A stretch of 64,000 bases of DNA from Nonomuraea thailandensis (GTDB lineage: Bacteria; Actinomycetota; Actinomycetes; Streptosporangiales; Streptosporangiaceae), in contig NZ_JAMZEB010000002.1 in the NCBI RefSeq assembly GCF_024172165.1, forward strand, positions 9,522,501-9,586,500, read 5' to 3'. Position 1 is the stretch's first letter. The number at the start of each line of letters is the position of its first letter. Of the stretch, positions 49,133 to 58,739 are shown piece after piece. Made by a program: the position numbers and the translations under genes. The notes under the pieces were generated by a model, which worked only from the letters and a program-made list of their open reading frames with translations, made no database searches and was not told where the DNA came from.

Positions 49133-50635
49133 TCAGCCCGAGGCCGACAGCGAGGTCATGTCCAGAACGAGCTGGGGCGCGATCGAGAACAGCACAGCCG
49201 CCGCCAGAGCGAGCCCCACAGCCAGCCAGGCCGTCACGGGCGGCCTGTACAGGGACGGCTCCGCCCGGCCCGCCGGGGTGAAGAGGCGGGCCGTCCAGAC
49301 GGCGTAGTAGTACAGGCCGATCACCGTGTTGACGGCCATGACCACCGCCAGCCACCCCGACCCACCCGCCACGATCTCCCGGAACACGAAGACCTTGGCG
49401 AACAGCCCGGCCAGCCCAGGCGGCAGGCCCGCCAGGCAGACCAGACAGAACGCGAGCGTGATGCCCGCCGCCGGCCGCCGCAGCGCCAGGCCGCGATAGT
49501 CGTCGAGCTCGTTGCGGGCCGTGGTTCTGGACACGAGCATGACGACGGCGAACGCGCCGAGGTTCATGGCGGCGTAGATGACCAGGTAGGCCGTGGACGT
49601 GCCGACCGCCCCCGGTGTCGTGGCCGCCACCGCGAGCGGCGCCAGGATGTAGCCGGACTGCGCCACCGACGACCAGGCCAGCAGGCGTACGGCGGAGCGC
49701 TGCCGCATGGCCAGCAGGTTGCCCGCGGTCATGGTCAGCGCCGACACGATCGCCACGATGGGAGCCCAGGTGCCGGCCTGCCCGTACAGGGCGCTGACCA
49801 GGACGAGGATCAGCCCGGCGAACCCGGCCGCCTTCGAGATGACCGAGAGCAGCGCCGCCACAGGGATCGGCGCGCCCTGGTAGACGTCGGCCGCCCACGA
49901 GTGGAACGGCACAGCGGCGATCTTGAAGACGAAACCCGCCGCTACGAGGACCACGCCCACCGTGACGACCGCGGGCAGCTCCGCACCGGCCGCCCCCTGC
50001 GGGTCGAAGACCTCCCCCAGGCGGGACAGGTAGACCGAGCCCGCGATGCCGTACAGGAGGGACACACCGAACAGCATGATCGCCGTGGACACGACCGACA
50101 CGACGAAGAGCTTCACGGCGGCCTCGGACGAGCGGCCGTCGTAGCGTTTCAGCGCGGTGAGGGCGAAGACCGGGAGCGAGACCAGCTCCAGTGCCACCAC
50201 CAGCATGATCAGGTCGCGGGAGGCGGGCAGGGTCACCGCGCCGACGAGGGTGCACAGGAGCAGGAAGTACCACTCGCCCACGGGGATGGCGCCGCCCGCG
50301 AGCTCGGTCATCGACATCAGGACGACCACCACGGCGGCCGCCAGCACCATGCCCGCGAACACCAGCGTGAACCCGTCCACCACGAACGAGCACAACGCCT
50401 GCCCCGCGGCGAGACCGGGCGGGACGCAGAACGTCGACCGCGGTGCGCCGTTTCCGAACGCCTGGGCGACCACGAAGCCCAGGGAGAGCAGGATGCCCGC
50501 CAGCGTGACGAGGCCCAGCCCGATCCGCGTCCGCGGGCGTACGGGGAGGAACGCGTCGAGCAGCAGCACCAGCGCAGCCGCCAGGGCGAGCACCAGCGGA
50601 GGCGCGATCAGGAAGTAGTCGATCTGCTGGATCAT
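49133..50635 (-). CDS. nuoN: NADH-quinone oxidoreductase subunit N
   Basis: A 500-residue antiporter-like subunit of the complex I membrane arm. Many membrane helices are seen. The family core includes DLIMLVVALELVSLPVFALT, VFKIAAVPFHSWAADVYQGA (conserved Lys and His-Trp-x-x-D), the Lys in SVISKAAGF and AWSSVAQSGYIL. The ATG at 50635 overlaps the nuoM stop by 4 bp. Last gene of the nuoI-N run. Confidence 0.95.
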   Translation of the reverse strand: MIQQIDYFLIAPPLVLALAAALVLLLDAFLPVRPRTRIGLGLVTLAGILLSLGFVVAQAFGNGAPRSTFCVPPGLAAGQALCSFVVDGFTLVFAGMVLAAAVVVVLMSMTELAGGAIPVGEWYFLLLCTLVGAVTLPASRDLIMLVVALELVSLPVFALTALKRYDGRSSEAAVKLFVVSVVSTAIMLFGVSLLYGIAGSVYLSRLGEVFDPQGAAGAELPAVVTVGVVLVAAGFVFKIAAVPFHSWAADVYQGAPIPVAALLSVISKAAGFAGLILVLVSALYGQAGTWAPIVAIVSALTMTAGNLLAMRQRSAVRLLAWSSVAQSGYILAPLAVAATTPGAVGTSTAYLVIYAAMNLGAFAVVMLVSRTTARNELDDYRGLALRRPAAGITLAFCLVCLAGLPPGLAGLFAKVFVFREIVAGGSGWLAVVMAVNTVIGLYYYAVWTARLFTPAGRAEPSLYRPPVTAWLAVGLALAAAVLFSIAPQLVLDMTSLSASG

Positions 50636-52248
50636 GAGATGGCTCCCAGCAGGGTCTGCACGGGCGGCGTGGTCAGCGACAGCAGCAGGCCGGGCCACAG
50701 GCCGAACAGCAGGATCAGGACCACCAGAGGCGTCCAGGCCAGCAGCTCGTGGCGGTAGACGTCGGCGGGGACGAGGGTCGCCGTGGCCGGTGAGCCGAGG
50801 CGGGTGACGGGGCGTTCGTCGGGAGGCTCGTGGATCAGGTGGTCGTCCAGCGGCACGAGGTCGTCGGGCGGGTGGAAGTCGGGGGCGGGACGTGGCCGGC
50901 CGTGGGTGACGCGGGACAACATGACCAGGAAGTACGCGGCCGTGAGGACCGCGCCCAGCCCCCCGATCACCATGTACGTGAGGAAGAGCCCGCGCGGCAG
51001 CCCGTTCGCCGGCTGGAACGCCCCGAACAGCACCAGCATCTCTCCCCAGAACCCGGCCAGCCCCGGCAGCCCCAGCGATGCGATCGAGGCGAACGTGAGC
51101 ACCGAGCCCAGCCGCGGCATCGTCGCCAGCAGGCCGCCGCCCAGCGCCGGCATCTCCGAGGTGTGGTAACGCTCCTTGATCGCTCCTGCCAGGAAGAACA
51201 GCAGGCCGGTGATCAGGCCGTGGGCGACGTTGGCGAACAGGGCGCCGTTGATGCCGACGGGGGTGAGGGTGGCGAAGCCGAGCAGGACGAAGCCCATGTG
51301 GCCCACCGAGGAGTAGGCGATCATGCGTTTCAGGTCGCGCTGGGCCAGGCAGGCCAGGGCGCCGTACACGATGCCGACCACGGCGAACGCACCCAGCCAT
51401 GGCGCCACCGCCGCCGCGCCCTCCGGCAGGACGGGGATGGCGATCCTGGCGAATCCGTACGTGCCCATCTTCAGCAGCACGCCCGCCAGGAGCACGGAGC
51501 CGGTGGTGGGAGCCTCCGTGTGCGCGTCGGGCAGCCAGGTGTGCAGCGGCCACATGGGAGTCTTGACCGCCAGGCCGATGCCGATCGCCACGAAGGCCAG
51601 GATCTGGATGGATCTGGGCATGCCCGCGCCGTGTGCCGCGCTCAGCGCCTCGATGTCGAGCGTGCCGGTCTGGGCCCAGACCAGGAGCAGGCCGAGCAGC
51701 ATGACGACCGAGCCGAGCAGCGTGTACAGAATGAACTTGATCGACGCCGCTCTGCGCCCCCGACCTCCCCAGATGCCGATCAGGAAGTACATCGGGATGA
51801 GCACGATCTCGAAGAAGACGAAGAAGAGCAGCAGGTCGAGGGCGAGGAACGTGCCGATCATGCCGACTTCGAGCACGAGCAGCGTGAACACGAGCGCCCT
51901 CGGCCTGGCGCTCATGAACCCCCTCGACCCGCCCCAGCACAGGTAGACGAAGCACAGGAACGTCAGCAACGCCGTCAGCACGATCAGCGGCAGCGAGATG
52001 CCGTCGACGCCCAGGTGCAGGCGCAGCCCGAGCCCCGGGATCCACGGCTGGTCGAGCTCGAACTGCATCCGGGAGGGGCCGCCGTGGTCGAACGTCGCCA
52101 GAAGCGCCAGGCTGAGGGCCAGCGTGACGCCCGAGAAGATCAGCCCGTACGTACGGAGCACGTCCCGGAAGGTCCGCGGCGCGAGGATCAGCAGGAGGGC
52201 GCCCAGCAGGGGCACGGCGAGGAGCGCGACCGGGATCCAGCCCATCAT
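50632..52248 (-). CDS. nuoM: NADH-quinone oxidoreductase subunit M
   Basis: A 538-residue antiporter-like proton pump subunit. Signature segments are LHLGVDGISLPLIVLTALLT, FFVFFEIVLIPMYFLIGIWG (conserved Glu), VKTPMWPLHTWLPDAHTEAP (conserved Lys, His, Asp) and MIAYSSVGHMGFVLLG. A cytoplasmic or loop insertion near the C-terminus (DFHPPDDLVPLDDHLIHEPP) is longer than usual. GGGGAG precedes the ATG. nuoL lies 19 bp upstream. Confidence 0.95.
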   Translation of the reverse strand: MMGWIPVALLAVPLLGALLLILAPRTFRDVLRTYGLIFSGVTLALSLALLATFDHGGPSRMQFELDQPWIPGLGLRLHLGVDGISLPLIVLTALLTFLCFVYLCWGGSRGFMSARPRALVFTLLVLEVGMIGTFLALDLLLFFVFFEIVLIPMYFLIGIWGGRGRRAASIKFILYTLLGSVVMLLGLLLVWAQTGTLDIEALSAAHGAGMPRSIQILAFVAIGIGLAVKTPMWPLHTWLPDAHTEAPTTGSVLLAGVLLKMGTYGFARIAIPVLPEGAAAVAPWLGAFAVVGIVYGALACLAQRDLKRMIAYSSVGHMGFVLLGFATLTPVGINGALFANVAHGLITGLLFFLAGAIKERYHTSEMPALGGGLLATMPRLGSVLTFASIASLGLPGLAGFWGEMLVLFGAFQPANGLPRGLFLTYMVIGGLGAVLTAAYFLVMLSRVTHGRPRPAPDFHPPDDLVPLDDHLIHEPPDERPVTRLGSPATATLVPADVYRHELLAWTPLVVLILLFGLWPGLLLSLTTPPVQTLLGAIS

Positions 52249-52267
52249 GCGACTCCCCTCGCTGGCA

Positions 52268-54160
52268 TCACGTGAACACCACCGCCCCCACCGCGATCAG
52301 CAGGATCCCGGCCAGCAGGCCGCTCACGTAGAGCTGGACGTTGCCGTTCTGGGCCAGGCGCAGCACTCCGGACAGGCCGCGCGCCGACTTGCCGGTGCCG
52401 CGCACCGCGCCGTCCACGACCACGTCGTCCGTCCTGACGACGAGCCTGGCCAGGGCCAGCACGGGGCGGGTGAACAGGGCGGCGTACAGGCTGTCGACGT
52501 AGAAGGCGCGCTCGCACGGAGCCCGGAGCGGGCCCAGCAGGCGGGCCGGGTCGGAGACGGGGTCGAGACGCCAGAACGCGTACACCGCCCCCGCGCCCAG
52601 CGCCGCGAGCACGACGCTGATGGCCGCCACGCCGATGTCGAGGTGCGGCTCGCCGGCGAAGCCCAGCAGCAGGGCGGGGGCCGCGAGCAGGATGACGGGC
52701 ACGAGCATCGTGCGCGGGGCTTCCCTGACGTCGACGACGTGGGCGGTGCCGGGCTCGGGCTCCGGGAGCGCCACGGCCCGCGCCTGGCCGAAGAAGGTGC
52801 GCAGCCAGGCTCTGGTGGCGTACGCGCCGGTGACGGCCACGGTCGCGAGCGCGCAGCCGTACAGGAGGAGGGCGGCCGCGTCCGTGAGGCCGCCGCTCGA
52901 CAGCGCGTCGTCCATGGCCAGCAGGACGCCGTCCTTGCTGAAGAAACCGCTGGCCGGCGGGATGCCCATCAGCGCGGCGAACCCGATCGTCATCGTGACG
53001 AACGTGACCGGCAGCTCGCGGCGCAGCCCGCCCATCTGGGTCATCAGGTTGGAGCCGACGTGGTGGATCACCGCGCCCGCGCAGAGGAACAGCAGCGCCT
53101 TGAACGCGCCGTGGGTCACCAGGTGGAAGACGGCCGCGGTGTCGGAGCCCGCGGCCAGGCCGCCTGCCATGTAGGCGAGCTGGCTGACCGTGGAGTAGGC
53201 GAGGACGCGTTTGAGATCGTCCTGGGCGAGCGCGGCCAGGGCGGCGCCCAGCATGCCCAGCGCGGCGATGACGGCCAGCACGTCGAGGGTGGGCCGGGCG
53301 GCGAGGAACGCGGGGAACAGCCTGGCCACGATGAAGATGCCGGCGGCGACCATGGTGGCGGCGTGGATCAGGGCGCTGATCGGCGTCGGGCCCGCCATGG
53401 CGTCGGGGAGCCAGGTGTGCAGCGGCACCTGGGCGCTCTTGCCCGCCACGCCGGCCAGCAGCAACATCGTGGCCGTCACCAGGGTGGCGGTGGACATGTC
53501 GGGCACCTTCGCCAGCACGTCGGCGATGCGGAAGCTGCCGGCCGCCAGGCCGAGCACGAAGATGCCGAACAGGAAGCCGACGTCGCCGAGGCGGGTGACG
53601 AGGAACGCCTTCACCGCGGCGCGGGAATTGTCCCGGTCCTCCCACCAGTGACCGATGAGGAGGTAGGAGCACAGGCCCATGATCTCCCAGCCGACGTAGA
53701 GCACCAGGAGATCGCCCGCGTAGACGACCAGCAGCATCGCGCTGGTGAACAGGCTGATGAAGGCGCTGTAGGAGGGGTAGCGGGGGTCGTCTCCGAGGTA
53801 GCCGACGGAGTAGACCTGTACGGCGAGCGCCACGAGGGTCACCAGGACGCCGATGACGCTCGACAGGGCGTCGGCCTGGAGGGTGAGCGAGATCGGGATG
53901 CCGCCGGTGACGATCGTGCCGTAGGTGCGGCCCGTGGGCGGGATGGCGGCGCCGGCGAAGTAGGCCAGCCCCGGGGTCCAGGCCAGGGAGAGGGCCACGA
54001 TCGCCGAGGCGGCTGTGGGGAGGATCGCGATCCAGGCGGCTCGGGTGTTCGCCGCCTGCTGACGGGGCCTGCTTCTGTTCAAGCCTCGGCGGGAGAGCAG
54101 GAGGCCCGCGAAGGCGGCGGCGAAGGGCAGGAGCACGGCCAGCAGCGGGAAGGTCGTCAT
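52268..54160 (-). CDS. nuoL: NADH-quinone oxidoreductase subunit L
   Basis: A 630-residue antiporter-like subunit. DALSSVIGVLVTLVALAVQV and YVGWEIMGLCSYLLIGHWWE are the NuoL core. KSAQVPLHTWLPDAMAGPTP and HAATMVAAGIF supply the conserved Lys, His and Asp residues, and KRVLAYSTVSQLAYM follows. The long lateral helix and final membrane helix make up the C-terminus. The ATG at 54160 overlaps the nuoK stop by 4 bp; the frame continues upstream without a start of the right type. Confidence 0.95.
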   Translation of the reverse strand: MTTFPLLAVLLPFAAAFAGLLLSRRGLNRSRPRQQAANTRAAWIAILPTAASAIVALSLAWTPGLAYFAGAAIPPTGRTYGTIVTGGIPISLTLQADALSSVIGVLVTLVALAVQVYSVGYLGDDPRYPSYSAFISLFTSAMLLVVYAGDLLVLYVGWEIMGLCSYLLIGHWWEDRDNSRAAVKAFLVTRLGDVGFLFGIFVLGLAAGSFRIADVLAKVPDMSTATLVTATMLLLAGVAGKSAQVPLHTWLPDAMAGPTPISALIHAATMVAAGIFIVARLFPAFLAARPTLDVLAVIAALGMLGAALAALAQDDLKRVLAYSTVSQLAYMAGGLAAGSDTAAVFHLVTHGAFKALLFLCAGAVIHHVGSNLMTQMGGLRRELPVTFVTMTIGFAALMGIPPASGFFSKDGVLLAMDDALSSGGLTDAAALLLYGCALATVAVTGAYATRAWLRTFFGQARAVALPEPEPGTAHVVDVREAPRTMLVPVILLAAPALLLGFAGEPHLDIGVAAISVVLAALGAGAVYAFWRLDPVSDPARLLGPLRAPCERAFYVDSLYAALFTRPVLALARLVVRTDDVVVDGAVRGTGKSARGLSGVLRLAQNGNVQLYVSGLLAGILLIAVGAVVFT

Positions 54161-54606
54161 CGCGTGCCGCCCCCTCGGTTGACCGGGGCGCTCTCGCCGT
54201 CGCGGTGGTCGTCGGGCTGGACGGCCTCCGCCCGGGTGGCGGGGTCGGGCTGGAGGCGTACGGGGGCCGGCCGGGCCGGTGCCCGCGCGGGATCGTCGGC
54301 CGGCTCCGCCAGGTCGCGGAGATGGTCGATGTCCACGGTGCGGCGGTTCCTGTACAACGCCAGCACGATCGCGAGGCCCAGGCCCACCTCGGCGGCGGCG
54401 ATGACGATGACGAAGAGGGTGAGCACCTGGCCGCTGTGCAGGCGGTCGCCCAGCCACACGTCGAACGCCACCAGGTTGAGGTTGACGGCGTTGAGCATCA
54501 GCTCGACCGACATCAGCACGAGGATCGTGTTGCGCCGGGCGAGCACGCCGTAGACGCCGATGGAGAAAAGGAGCGCGGAGACGACCGCCGGGTAGACGAT
54601 GTGCAC
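54157..54606 (-). CDS. nuoK: NADH-quinone oxidoreductase subunit K
   Basis: The core (about 100 residues, three membrane helices) is normal: LLFSIGVYGVLARRNTILVL, MSVELMLNAVNLNLVAF with the conserved Glu, and LFVIVIAAAEVGLGLAIVLA with the second Glu. It is followed by an unusual 50-residue hydrophilic, Pro/Ala-rich tail (PADDPARAPARPAPVRLQPD), so the protein is 149 residues. The GTG at 54606 shares a base with the nuoJ stop codon. Confidence 0.92.
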   Translation of the reverse strand: MHIVYPAVVSALLFSIGVYGVLARRNTILVLMSVELMLNAVNLNLVAFDVWLGDRLHSGQVLTLFVIVIAAAEVGLGLAIVLALYRNRRTVDIDHLRDLAEPADDPARAPARPAPVRLQPDPATRAEAVQPDDHRDGESAPVNRGGGTR

Positions 54607-55295
54607 TAATGACCCCCGCTCTGGTCGGGTGGTGTGGCGCTCTTCGGCTGGTCGGGTGGTGTGGCGCTCATCGGCTGGCCGGATGGTGAGGCGCCGTTGG
54701 GGCGGGCCGGCGGCGGGGCGTTCGCCGGCGGTGGAGGGCCGGTGTCGGGCTGGGACGGCGCACCGCCCGGGATGTCCGTACGGGACAGGACGATGGCGCC
54801 GATGAGGGCGGCCAGCAGCAACACGGACAGGGCCTCGAACGGCAGCACCCACGTGGCGAACACACTGGCGCCGATCTCCTTCGCGGCTCCCCGGCCGGGG
54901 GTGAGCGGGGCGTAGGCCGTACGGAAGCCGTCGATCACCACCGTGACGAGGATCGCCGCCGTCGCCACCGCCACCAGGGCCGAGACCAGTCTGTTGCCGC
55001 TGTCGAGGTCGGTGGAGCGGCCGATGGGGGCGCGCGTGAGCATGATGCCGAACAGCAGCAGCACGACCACCGCGCCCACATAGATGAGCACCTGCACCCA
55101 GGCCACGAACTCGGCGGTCAGCACGAGATAACCGCCCGCCAGGGCGCCGAAGCAGACCACGAGCCAGAGGGCGGCATGGACCAGTTGCCTGGTCGTGACG
55201 ACGAGCAGCGCCGATCCAACCGCTACCGCCCCCAGCAGCAAGAAGACGATCTCTTGCGCGGTGGGTGACAGGTAGGAGGGCACCGCTTCGGTCAC
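54606..55295 (-). CDS. nuoJ: NADH-quinone oxidoreductase subunit J
   Basis: A 229-residue protein. The five-helix NuoJ core ends near residue 170 (FLLLGAVAVGSALLVVT, LVLTAEFVAWVQVLIYVGAV, VLLLFGIMLTRAPIG). A disordered Pro-rich tail follows, containing the near-duplicate QPMSATPPDQPKSATPPDQS. GTG start in a 4-bp overlap with nuoI. The tail is not needed for the pump fold and may extend into the cytoplasm. Confidence 0.92.
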   Translation of the reverse strand: MTEAVPSYLSPTAQEIVFLLLGAVAVGSALLVVTTRQLVHAALWLVVCFGALAGGYLVLTAEFVAWVQVLIYVGAVVVLLLFGIMLTRAPIGRSTDLDSGNRLVSALVAVATAAILVTVVIDGFRTAYAPLTPGRGAAKEIGASVFATWVLPFEALSVLLLAALIGAIVLSRTDIPGGAPSQPDTGPPPPANAPPPARPNGASPSGQPMSATPPDQPKSATPPDQSGGH

Positions 55296-56275
55296 GACTC
55301 CTCCTCGGGCTCCTTCGGGTCGTCAGGGCCGAGCCGCCCTGGCGGTCGGATGGAACGTGGATCGGCCATCCTGCGCCGGCGCGGGCTCGGGGCAGAAGTC
55401 TGCTCCTCGTTTCCGGGCTCCGGTCGCGATTTCTCCGTGCCTGTGGACAACTCGTCCGCGGGCTGTCGGCCTGTGGATGACGCCTCGCCGGGCGCCTGCG
55501 CCGACCCCTCTTCCTGTGGACGGGGCTGCTCTCTGGACGGCAGGGCGCCTGGAGGGCGGATGCCTCGTACGTTCGTCATCGGCCGTCGGGGACGGCGTGA
55601 CGCGGGCGTGTCCTGGCCGGGCTCCGGCGCGGCAGGGGCGGACTCGCCGGTCGTCGTGCCCGGGGCGGCCTCGGCGCTCGTGGCCGGTTCCTGGTCCTCG
55701 GTGACGGCCGGGCGTGTCGGGGTGGCGGTGCGGGGGCGCTGAGCTGCAGGGGTACGGGCCGGGCGGTCGGCGGCCGGGCGCCGCGGGGCCGCCGTCAGCT
55801 CCTTCGGGGGCTCGGCGCCGGCGTCGTGGGCCGGAGGCGGAGGGACGGCTTCGACCCAGGTGGCCAGCTTGTCCTTCTCGTGGAGGAGGTTACGGATGTC
55901 GCCTTCCGCGTACTCGAACTCCGGGGCCCAGAAGAGCGCGTCGAAGGGGCAGACCTCGATGCAGATGCCGCAGTACATGCACAGGGCGAAGTCGATCGCG
56001 AAGCGGTCGAGGACGTTGCGCTGGCGGGCTCGGCCGCCCTCGGGCGCCGGGATCGTCTCCTTGTGGGAGTCGATGTAGATGCACCAGTCGGGGCATTCGC
56101 GGGCACAGAGCATGCAGGAGGTGCAGTTTTCCTCGACCAGGGCGATGACGCCTCGGCTACGGGGCGGCAGATCGGGCTTGACCTCGGGATACTGCTGCGT
56201 TACCGATCTGCGCAGCATGTGGCGAAGGGTGATGGACAGCCCCTTCGCCAGCCCCACTCCCGGTATCCGCGCCAT
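55292..56275 (-). CDS. nuoI: NADH-quinone oxidoreductase subunit I with long repeat tail
   Basis: The first 150 residues are a normal NuoI: an N-terminal amphipathic helix (GLAKGLSITLRHMLRR) and two 4Fe-4S motifs, CTSCMLCARECP and CMYCGICIEVCP, that carry electrons to cluster N2 in NuoB. About 170 further residues are disordered, rich in Pro, Ala, Glu and Arg. They contain two copies of a basic motif, MTNVRGIRPPG and MADPRSIRPPG, each after an Arg run. Such a tail is not part of known complex I structure. It heads the nuoI-J-K-L-M-N run; the promoter must lie in 56,276-56,427. Confidence 0.92.
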   Translation of the reverse strand: MARIPGVGLAKGLSITLRHMLRRSVTQQYPEVKPDLPPRSRGVIALVEENCTSCMLCARECPDWCIYIDSHKETIPAPEGGRARQRNVLDRFAIDFALCMYCGICIEVCPFDALFWAPEFEYAEGDIRNLLHEKDKLATWVEAVPPPPAHDAGAEPPKELTAAPRRPAADRPARTPAAQRPRTATPTRPAVTEDQEPATSAEAAPGTTTGESAPAAPEPGQDTPASRRPRRPMTNVRGIRPPGALPSREQPRPQEEGSAQAPGEASSTGRQPADELSTGTEKSRPEPGNEEQTSAPSPRRRRMADPRSIRPPGRLGPDDPKEPEEES

Positions 56276-56427
56276 GGTTCAACATCATGACGCACTTGGG
56301 CGCGCACGTGAATGAGCCAGCGCGTTGTCCCCAGTTTTTCCACAGCTATCCACAGGCCGATGGGGGGTTATCCACAACCTGTGTGCATGCCCGATATGAA
56401 CCACGGCATGGCGATAGTCTCTCGGCC

Positions 56428-57597
56428 ATGCAGCAAAGCCATCCGATCCGCCCCAGTGGCCTGAGGTGGACGGCCGCCGTCGTGTGGGCGTGCCTGCCCT
56501 TGTTCACGTGCGGCTTTGCGACCCCGTTCACCATCGGGATCGCGGCTTTCTGGCTGCGTAACGTCTGGCACGGTGTCGCGGCGGCCGTCTACGGGGTGAG
56601 CATGGGGTCGTTCCTCATCGCCGTGATGGCGTACGACGACTTCGAGACCATGCCGGAGGCTCTGGCCCTGACCATAACGGCCGGGCTCTTCCTCAGCTGG
56701 CTCGGCGGGCTCATCCATTCGGGCGTCCTGGTGCCGTTCATGGCGCGCGCCCGGCTCACCGCTCCCTCCTACCAGCCGGTCGACCTGGGGCAGCGCACCA
56801 CGGCGCCGAGCCGGCAGCGCCGGCCGGGCGATCCTGAGTGGATCGGCCACTACCGCGTGCTCCAGCAGCTCGGGCGTGGCGGGCAGGGGTCGGTCTACCT
56901 CGCCATGGCGCCCAACGGGGTGCGCGTCGCCGTGAAGGTGCTGCACGATCTGGTGGACGAGACGGCGCGGGCGAGATTCGCGCGGGAGGTGGAGGCGGCG
57001 CGGCGGGTGGCGACGTTTTCCACAGCTCGCGTGCTCGACGTGAACATCACGGGGCGGCACGCGTACATCGTCAGTGAGTACGTGGAGGGGCCGTCGCTGG
57101 AGCAGCTCGTCAAGAAGTACGGGCCGCGCGACGAGGACAGCCTGACGCGGCTGGCGCTGTCCACGGCGGGGGCGCTGGCGGCGATCCACAAGGCGGGGGT
57201 CGTCCATCGGGATTTCAAGCCGAGCAACGTGCTGATCGGGCACGACGGGCCGCGGGTGATCGACTTCGGGATCGCGCGGGCGCTGGATCAGGTGACGATG
57301 ACGGCGGGGAAGATGGTGGGGACGCCGCCGTACATGTCGCCGGAGCAGCTCACGGGGACGGCGGTGGGGCCGGCCTCGGATGTGTTCAGCTGGGCTGTGA
57401 CGATGATGTTCGCGGCCACGGGGCGGCCGGCGTTCGGGGAGGACACGGTGCCTGCGGTGTTTCACCGGGTGCTCACTTTTCATCCTGACTTGTCGCCGCT
57501 GCCGCCCGCGTTACGAGGGATCGTCAAGGCTTGCCTGAACAAGCAGCCCGAGGAACGCCCCTCGGCCTCGGATGTCATGCTGGCGATCGTTCGCTGA
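56428..57597 (+). CDS. Membrane Ser/Thr protein kinase
   Basis: A 389-residue kinase with the membrane part first: three or four helices in residues 12-110 (WTAAVVWACLPLFTCGF, FLIAVMAYDDFETM preceded by AAAVYGVSMGS, ALTITAGLFLSWLGGLI). The kinase domain follows from about residue 135: LGRGGQGSVYLA, Lys in VAVKVLHD, VVHRDFKPSNVLIG, VIDFGIARAL and GTPPYMSPEQL. It ends shortly after the kinase domain, with no outside sensor, so input probably comes through the membrane part or a partner. ATG at 56428 lies close behind a GATAGT element. It is divergent from nuoI and separates the two nuo blocks. Confidence 0.92.
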   Translation: MQQSHPIRPSGLRWTAAVVWACLPLFTCGFATPFTIGIAAFWLRNVWHGVAAAVYGVSMGSFLIAVMAYDDFETMPEALALTITAGLFLSWLGGLIHSGVLVPFMARARLTAPSYQPVDLGQRTTAPSRQRRPGDPEWIGHYRVLQQLGRGGQGSVYLAMAPNGVRVAVKVLHDLVDETARARFAREVEAARRVATFSTARVLDVNITGRHAYIVSEYVEGPSLEQLVKKYGPRDEDSLTRLALSTAGALAAIHKAGVVHRDFKPSNVLIGHDGPRVIDFGIARALDQVTMTAGKMVGTPPYMSPEQLTGTAVGPASDVFSWAVTMMFAATGRPAFGEDTVPAVFHRVLTFHPDLSPLPPALRGIVKACLNKQPEERPSASDVMLAIVR

Positions 57598-57699
57598 GGC
57601 TGGGCTGGGCTGAGGTGTGGTGCGGTGGGCTGGGCGGAGGTCCGTGGCTGCCGTGTCCGAGCGTGATGTGGTGGCGGGGGTCGGAGTTCGTGTACGGGG

Positions 57700-58656
57700 T
57701 CAGGGGGTGGCTTCTTCGGCGTTCTTCGTGAAGGCGAGGTACTCCTCGCGGGACACCCGGTGTACGGCCAGGACCAGGTCGTGGCGTTGCGCGAACCGTT
57801 CGACGTCCTGCGGGGACCAGGGGCCTGGCAGGTGGTGGAGGGTTTGGCCGAAGCGGTCGAGGACGAGGAGGCCGGTCAGGTCCTCGTACCGGTAGAGGAG
57901 GAGGCTGAAGGCCTGGCCGGAGTTCTCGCCCAGACGGAGCTTGGCCACGACGTTGCTGCCCTGCGTGATGTGCAGCTTGTTCGAGGAGCCTCTGGTCAGG
58001 TACGGGCCGCCGTACGGGCCGAGGATCGTGCCGCGTCCGACCCGCCAGTGGTGGGCTCTCGCCAGTGCGGGGCGGAGGAAGAGTAACGCTGGGCTGAAGA
58101 CCACCAAGAGCCATTTGGCGTCGAGGAGGTCGAGAAGCACCCGGCCTATGGTGGACAGGCCTCGCCAGGCGGCCCACATTCCCAGGGAGGCGAGATAGGC
58201 CATCAGGGCTGCGCCTGCGATCGCCAGGCAAATGCCTAGTGGTTTGCGCCATTTCGCGGTGGAAAGGAGTGGCAGGCCGCGTATGCGGCGCCAACCTGGG
58301 GCGCGGGACGCCAGAGCAGCGCGGATCTTGTTGGAGTCATGGTTACGGGCGTCCTCCAGCGGGATTCCGGCCTTGCGAGTGAATTCCTGGAGGTCGGTTT
58401 CGTGCCAGTCGCCTGGTAAGTCGACGAGGACCAGGCCGTCAGGGTCGAGGGCTGCCAGGCCTTGGATGGTGGGCGGTTTCTGGCCGTCGGCTGGCTGGTA
58501 GTCGTATCTGTAGTGGTAGAGGCGTGCGGGTGTCAGGCTGATCGAATCGCCTGAGACATTGTCGGTGACCGTCAGCGTTCGGTGGTCGGCGGTCAGGATT
58601 GTCTGCGGGCAATGGCTGTCTTTTGTGGTGCCGGCACATGGTCGGAGTTGGTTCAT
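57700..58656 (-). CDS. Conserved actinobacterial membrane protein
   Basis: A 318-residue protein with two membrane helices in the middle (LGICLAIAGAALMAYLASLG and WLLVVFSPALLFLRPALA). The N-terminal domain begins with a beta-rich region (TILTADHRTLTVTDNVSGDS). The C-terminal domain, after the helices, has YEDLTGLLVLDRFGQTLHHL and GPWSPQDVERFAQRHDLVL. The two soluble domains share a pattern, LVLVDLPGDWHETDLQEFTR against LPGPWSPQDVERFAQR, suggesting an internal duplication. Family function unknown. It converges on the kinase gene. Confidence 0.75.
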   Translation of the reverse strand: MNQLRPCAGTTKDSHCPQTILTADHRTLTVTDNVSGDSISLTPARLYHYRYDYQPADGQKPPTIQGLAALDPDGLVLVDLPGDWHETDLQEFTRKAGIPLEDARNHDSNKIRAALASRAPGWRRIRGLPLLSTAKWRKPLGICLAIAGAALMAYLASLGMWAAWRGLSTIGRVLLDLLDAKWLLVVFSPALLFLRPALARAHHWRVGRGTILGPYGGPYLTRGSSNKLHITQGSNVVAKLRLGENSGQAFSLLLYRYEDLTGLLVLDRFGQTLHHLPGPWSPQDVERFAQRHDLVLAVHRVSREEYLAFTKNAEEATP

Positions 58657-58739
58657 TCGTCATCCCCTAAGGGCCCCCTTGTTCCGGTACGACGAATAAG
58701 GCGGGCATAAGGTTTCCTCGGGATGTCAGGCCCGGGGGG

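Noticed and set aside
49034..54553. Long plus-strand open frames opposite nuoN, nuoM and nuoL
   Set aside because: They are antisense shadows of G+C-rich genes: Arg/His/Gln-rich, no family motif, no ribosome-binding sites, and they lie fully within well-conserved subunits.
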